Below, one piece after another: positions 61,561 to 64,000 of a DNA stretch of 64,000 nucleotides (the first letter of the stretch is position 1; every line of letters begins with the position of its first letter). Under the pieces are notes generated by a model. It searched no databases and was not told where the DNA came from. It worked only from the letters and a program-made list of their open reading frames with translations. The DNA is from Agelaius tricolor. Lineage: Eukaryota; Chordata; Aves; Passeriformes; Icteridae. The stretch is from NCBI GenBank assembly GCA_023055355.1, contig JALJCS010000015.1, forward strand, positions 10,533,501 to 10,597,500. Reading direction: 5' to 3'. The position numbers and the translations under genes were made by a program.

Positions 61561-64000
61561 AGGTACTTGCTGCCCAGTGAGCCATGAGGATATTTTGCAA
61601 TGAATATGCCAAGGCTGCACAGTGCTGTGAAGTGCTGTCATGGCATCCAGACATCCCATTTGTAAGAGCTGAGTCCCTTCTGTTTGGGCCAGAGCCCAGC
61701 AGGCTGATGGTGCCATTTTGTCTGGGGTACAGCATCAGAAGGAGCATCAGGACAGACATGCAAGGAAAGTTTATAAGAGAAATTCTTTCCTCAATAGTTA
61801 AGGCAACTGACTTCCCAACTGTGCAGAAGTCTCTGAAACCAGAGACTGCAGTTACATAAATTCCACTGTCCTGCTGCTGCTGGTCATGGCCACTGGTGCT
61901 GAGAAATACAGGGCTGAGACACAGCTCCAGCAAAAAGTGGGAAGGTGGGAAGACTAGCACCAAGGTGGGTTCAGTAGTTCTACTCTGAAATGCAAGAGGA
62001 TGCAGTCCCTGACACTGGGGCTCATCTCCCATCCTCCTGGGTAGAGAAGTTCACACGCACAGTGCTGGATCAAGCTCTTCATGCTCTAGATGACCTAATT
62101 TTTAAAAAATTGGGTTCAGCATGCAGGCTCTTGCTTAAAAAAAAAAAACAAAAAAAAAACCAGATGCTGCAAGTGAGCTAAAAAATCTTGGGTAATTAAA
62201 TTGTAATAAAAAAATTGCTTCATTCATTAACTCTGGTAATTGACCAAAAAGCAATAGGACACCTGCTATTTTCATTCTAACTGCCCTGATATAATTCAGG
62301 GTGCAATCTTCATGTGGAACACATCATTTAAGTTTAACGTGGCTTCAGATTATTGTATCAAACAGCTCATAGATAGGCTCATTTTTTATTTCCAATCACT
62401 ACGTTCAACAGTTTGACCAAAGCTGAATCCTTAGCCCAGGATTTATAACAAACAGCATTTCATCAGATTTCTAAGAATCTTCTCTGTCCTTCTGCTATTT
62501 CTCTAGGACCTATCCAGCATGAAATGTGGTCTCTGTAGGTCTTTCAAAGGTCAGTGGGTGTTGCCTCGTATTTTGCTTATTTGTTATTTAAATGTGATAA
62601 TGTATTGCCTTTTTGTTATTTTTATTTATTATTTACAATATGTCAATAGATAGAATTGTCTCCCCTGAAGAGTGCTGTCTGACAAACAGATGTACTGGAG
62701 ATGCAAAAGAACACATTTTTCCAGCATGGGCCTTTTTTTTTTGTTTTTACATCCTGCAAAAGAAGGATTTATTGTCTAACTGTATGGATGTCAATGCTGA
62801 GCCAATTCTGCAGCCCAGTCAGACAGGGCTCTTACTGCAGTAATATATTTATCCAAATAAGCATTGTGGCAACTGGCTGCAAGGATCCAACCAAGCACAT
62901 TTCTCACAGTTTTAATTTAAGTAGTAATGGAGTATGAATAAATAACAAGAGCAGAAAATAAGATGGATTGATACAAAGCAATCATTTCAGTGAGTTTTTT
63001 ACTGTAAAAATTACCCCAGAGTTCTTAAGTCGTATCTTGAGAATTTTAGCTAAGCTGCTTCTTGGCCGAGTTCTGTAAGGGCTCTGCTTATTTTCAATTT
63101 CAGCTGTACAACTTGTACAGCACATTGAATGATTTAACCAAGCAGATTTAAAGTTCAGTAGACAGTGTTCTTTGTTAGATTTTAGTCACATACCAAATTC
63201 AATAGACTCTGCTGCAGGCGTATGTCAAAATGCCAGGAAGGCATGAGACATTGTTGAGTATGTTGGAGTTTATTGTTTAAAAAAAAATTAAACTTAGTCT
63301 CTCATTCAATCTTTTTAATTAAATAGTCATACTCTAAACCTCAAGGGACAAAGGAAAAGATAGAATAAAGGCAGTTGTTCTGTAAAACACAACAGATATT
63401 TCTTTATATCTGGACTGAAAAAGTCAGTATATGTCATCTTCCCCAAAAATAAATACAAGTATTTGGGGTAAATGTGTTCCAAGCAGTGAATTGCCATCAC
63501 TACTACTAGCTATTACCTGCATAAAATCACTAACAAATAAACAGCTTTCCTGCATAAATAGAGCTTTGTTTGTTTCTGCATAAGAACTGCTATCATATTC
63601 TCTGCTGGTGAGTTTTGGAAAACAAGTCTAAGATCTCACACAAAAACTGATCAGCCATATGTGATAGCTAGCTAGAAACCAAGTCATTTTTCTGCTCCCT
63701 GTCTGCAAATTTGTCCTTAAATATGAGCACTGAACAGACTGTACGCTAAATCCCAGGCATGAGCATTAAATTGCTTAAGCCCAGAGAACTGCCAGGATTC
63801 TGCCAAGCCTCCCATTGCAAGGAATCCACTCAAAGGCCACTATTAATAGCCTGACCACAAACCCAACCACTGGATTCAGAGTGGGAACACTTGAAAAGGG
63901 CTCCCAATGTGGGCAACCACACCACAGAGAACCAGCAGCCTTTGACTGGGTCTCCCCTGCAATGCTGGAAGGATGTTCCCTCTGCAGGGGTCACAGTGGG
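61561..64000. other. Unique sequence, no gene seen
   Basis: A 176-codon minus-strand frame at 61.50-62.03 kb is the longest non-repetitive frame in the window, but it runs into the CR1-like tail and has no known domain. An A-rich tract lies at 62137-62159. The last kilobases are AT-rich and featureless. Confidence 0.5.
62137..62159 (+). repeat. A-rich tract
   Basis: A12, C, A9 or so. Possible poly(A) remnant. Confidence 0.85.

Overview
This looks like a piece of vertebrate nuclear genome with no recognisable protein-coding gene, most likely from a bird and plausibly a passerine. The grounds are: AT-rich, CpG-poor sequence; only short stop-to-stop frames; no dense SINE/LINE cover of the mammalian kind; small GC-rich islands and a GC-rich minisatellite in AT-rich surroundings; and several degraded repeats of types I associate with sauropsids. 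Those repeats are palindromic MITE-like pieces beginning GGGCC.GAT, a CR1-type LINE tail and a Penelope-like reverse-transcriptase remnant. The host assignment is inference; no gene anchors it.

Layout. 0-6.2 kb: unique AT-rich sequence. 6.5-7.25 kb: GC-rich island with an eight-copy minisatellite. 7.4-21.2 kb: AT-rich unique sequence with a MITE remnant at 14.2 kb and another ancient repeat piece at 17.3 kb. 21.2-22.6 kb and 26.9-28.5 kb: two diverged copies of one segment, same order and orientation, with a 33-bp core much better preserved than its surroundings. 28.66-28.73 kb: an AT palindrome between direct repeats. 29.0 kb: ancient repeat piece. 34.8-35.5 kb: AT-rich stretch with many homeodomain-type TAATTA sites. 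35.6-36.3 kb: LTR-like segment. 39.7-40.03 kb: exon-like sequence and an LTR-like hairpin. 43.0-43.4 kb: a second AT-rich enhancer-like stretch. 45.34-45.64 kb: Penelope-like element fragment, minus strand. 48.0-48.44 kb: local CpG cluster. 48.9-49.13 kb: LTR-like terminus. 51.7-52.0 kb: nearly identical 85-bp triplication. 53.71-53.98 kb: two adjacent palindromic MITE remnants. 55.75-57.0 kb and 57.96-58.6 kb: GC-richer islands, the second with a TATA box on the minus strand. 59.5-59.85 kb: miniature CpG island ending in AATAAA plus an A-rich tail, possibly a retrocopy. 61.44-61.56 kb: CR1-like tail. The rest to 64 kb is unique sequence.

No operon-like or pathway logic applies. The window is best read as a gene desert or large intron. 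Its possible functional content is regulatory (the AT-rich enhancer-like blocks, the conserved core of the duplicated segment, the CpG clusters); the rest is decayed transposons and tandem repeats. The most worthwhile leads are the Penelope-like fragment, the paired duplicated segment with its conserved core, the young 85-bp triplication, and the CpG-rich possible retrocopy at 59.5 kb.
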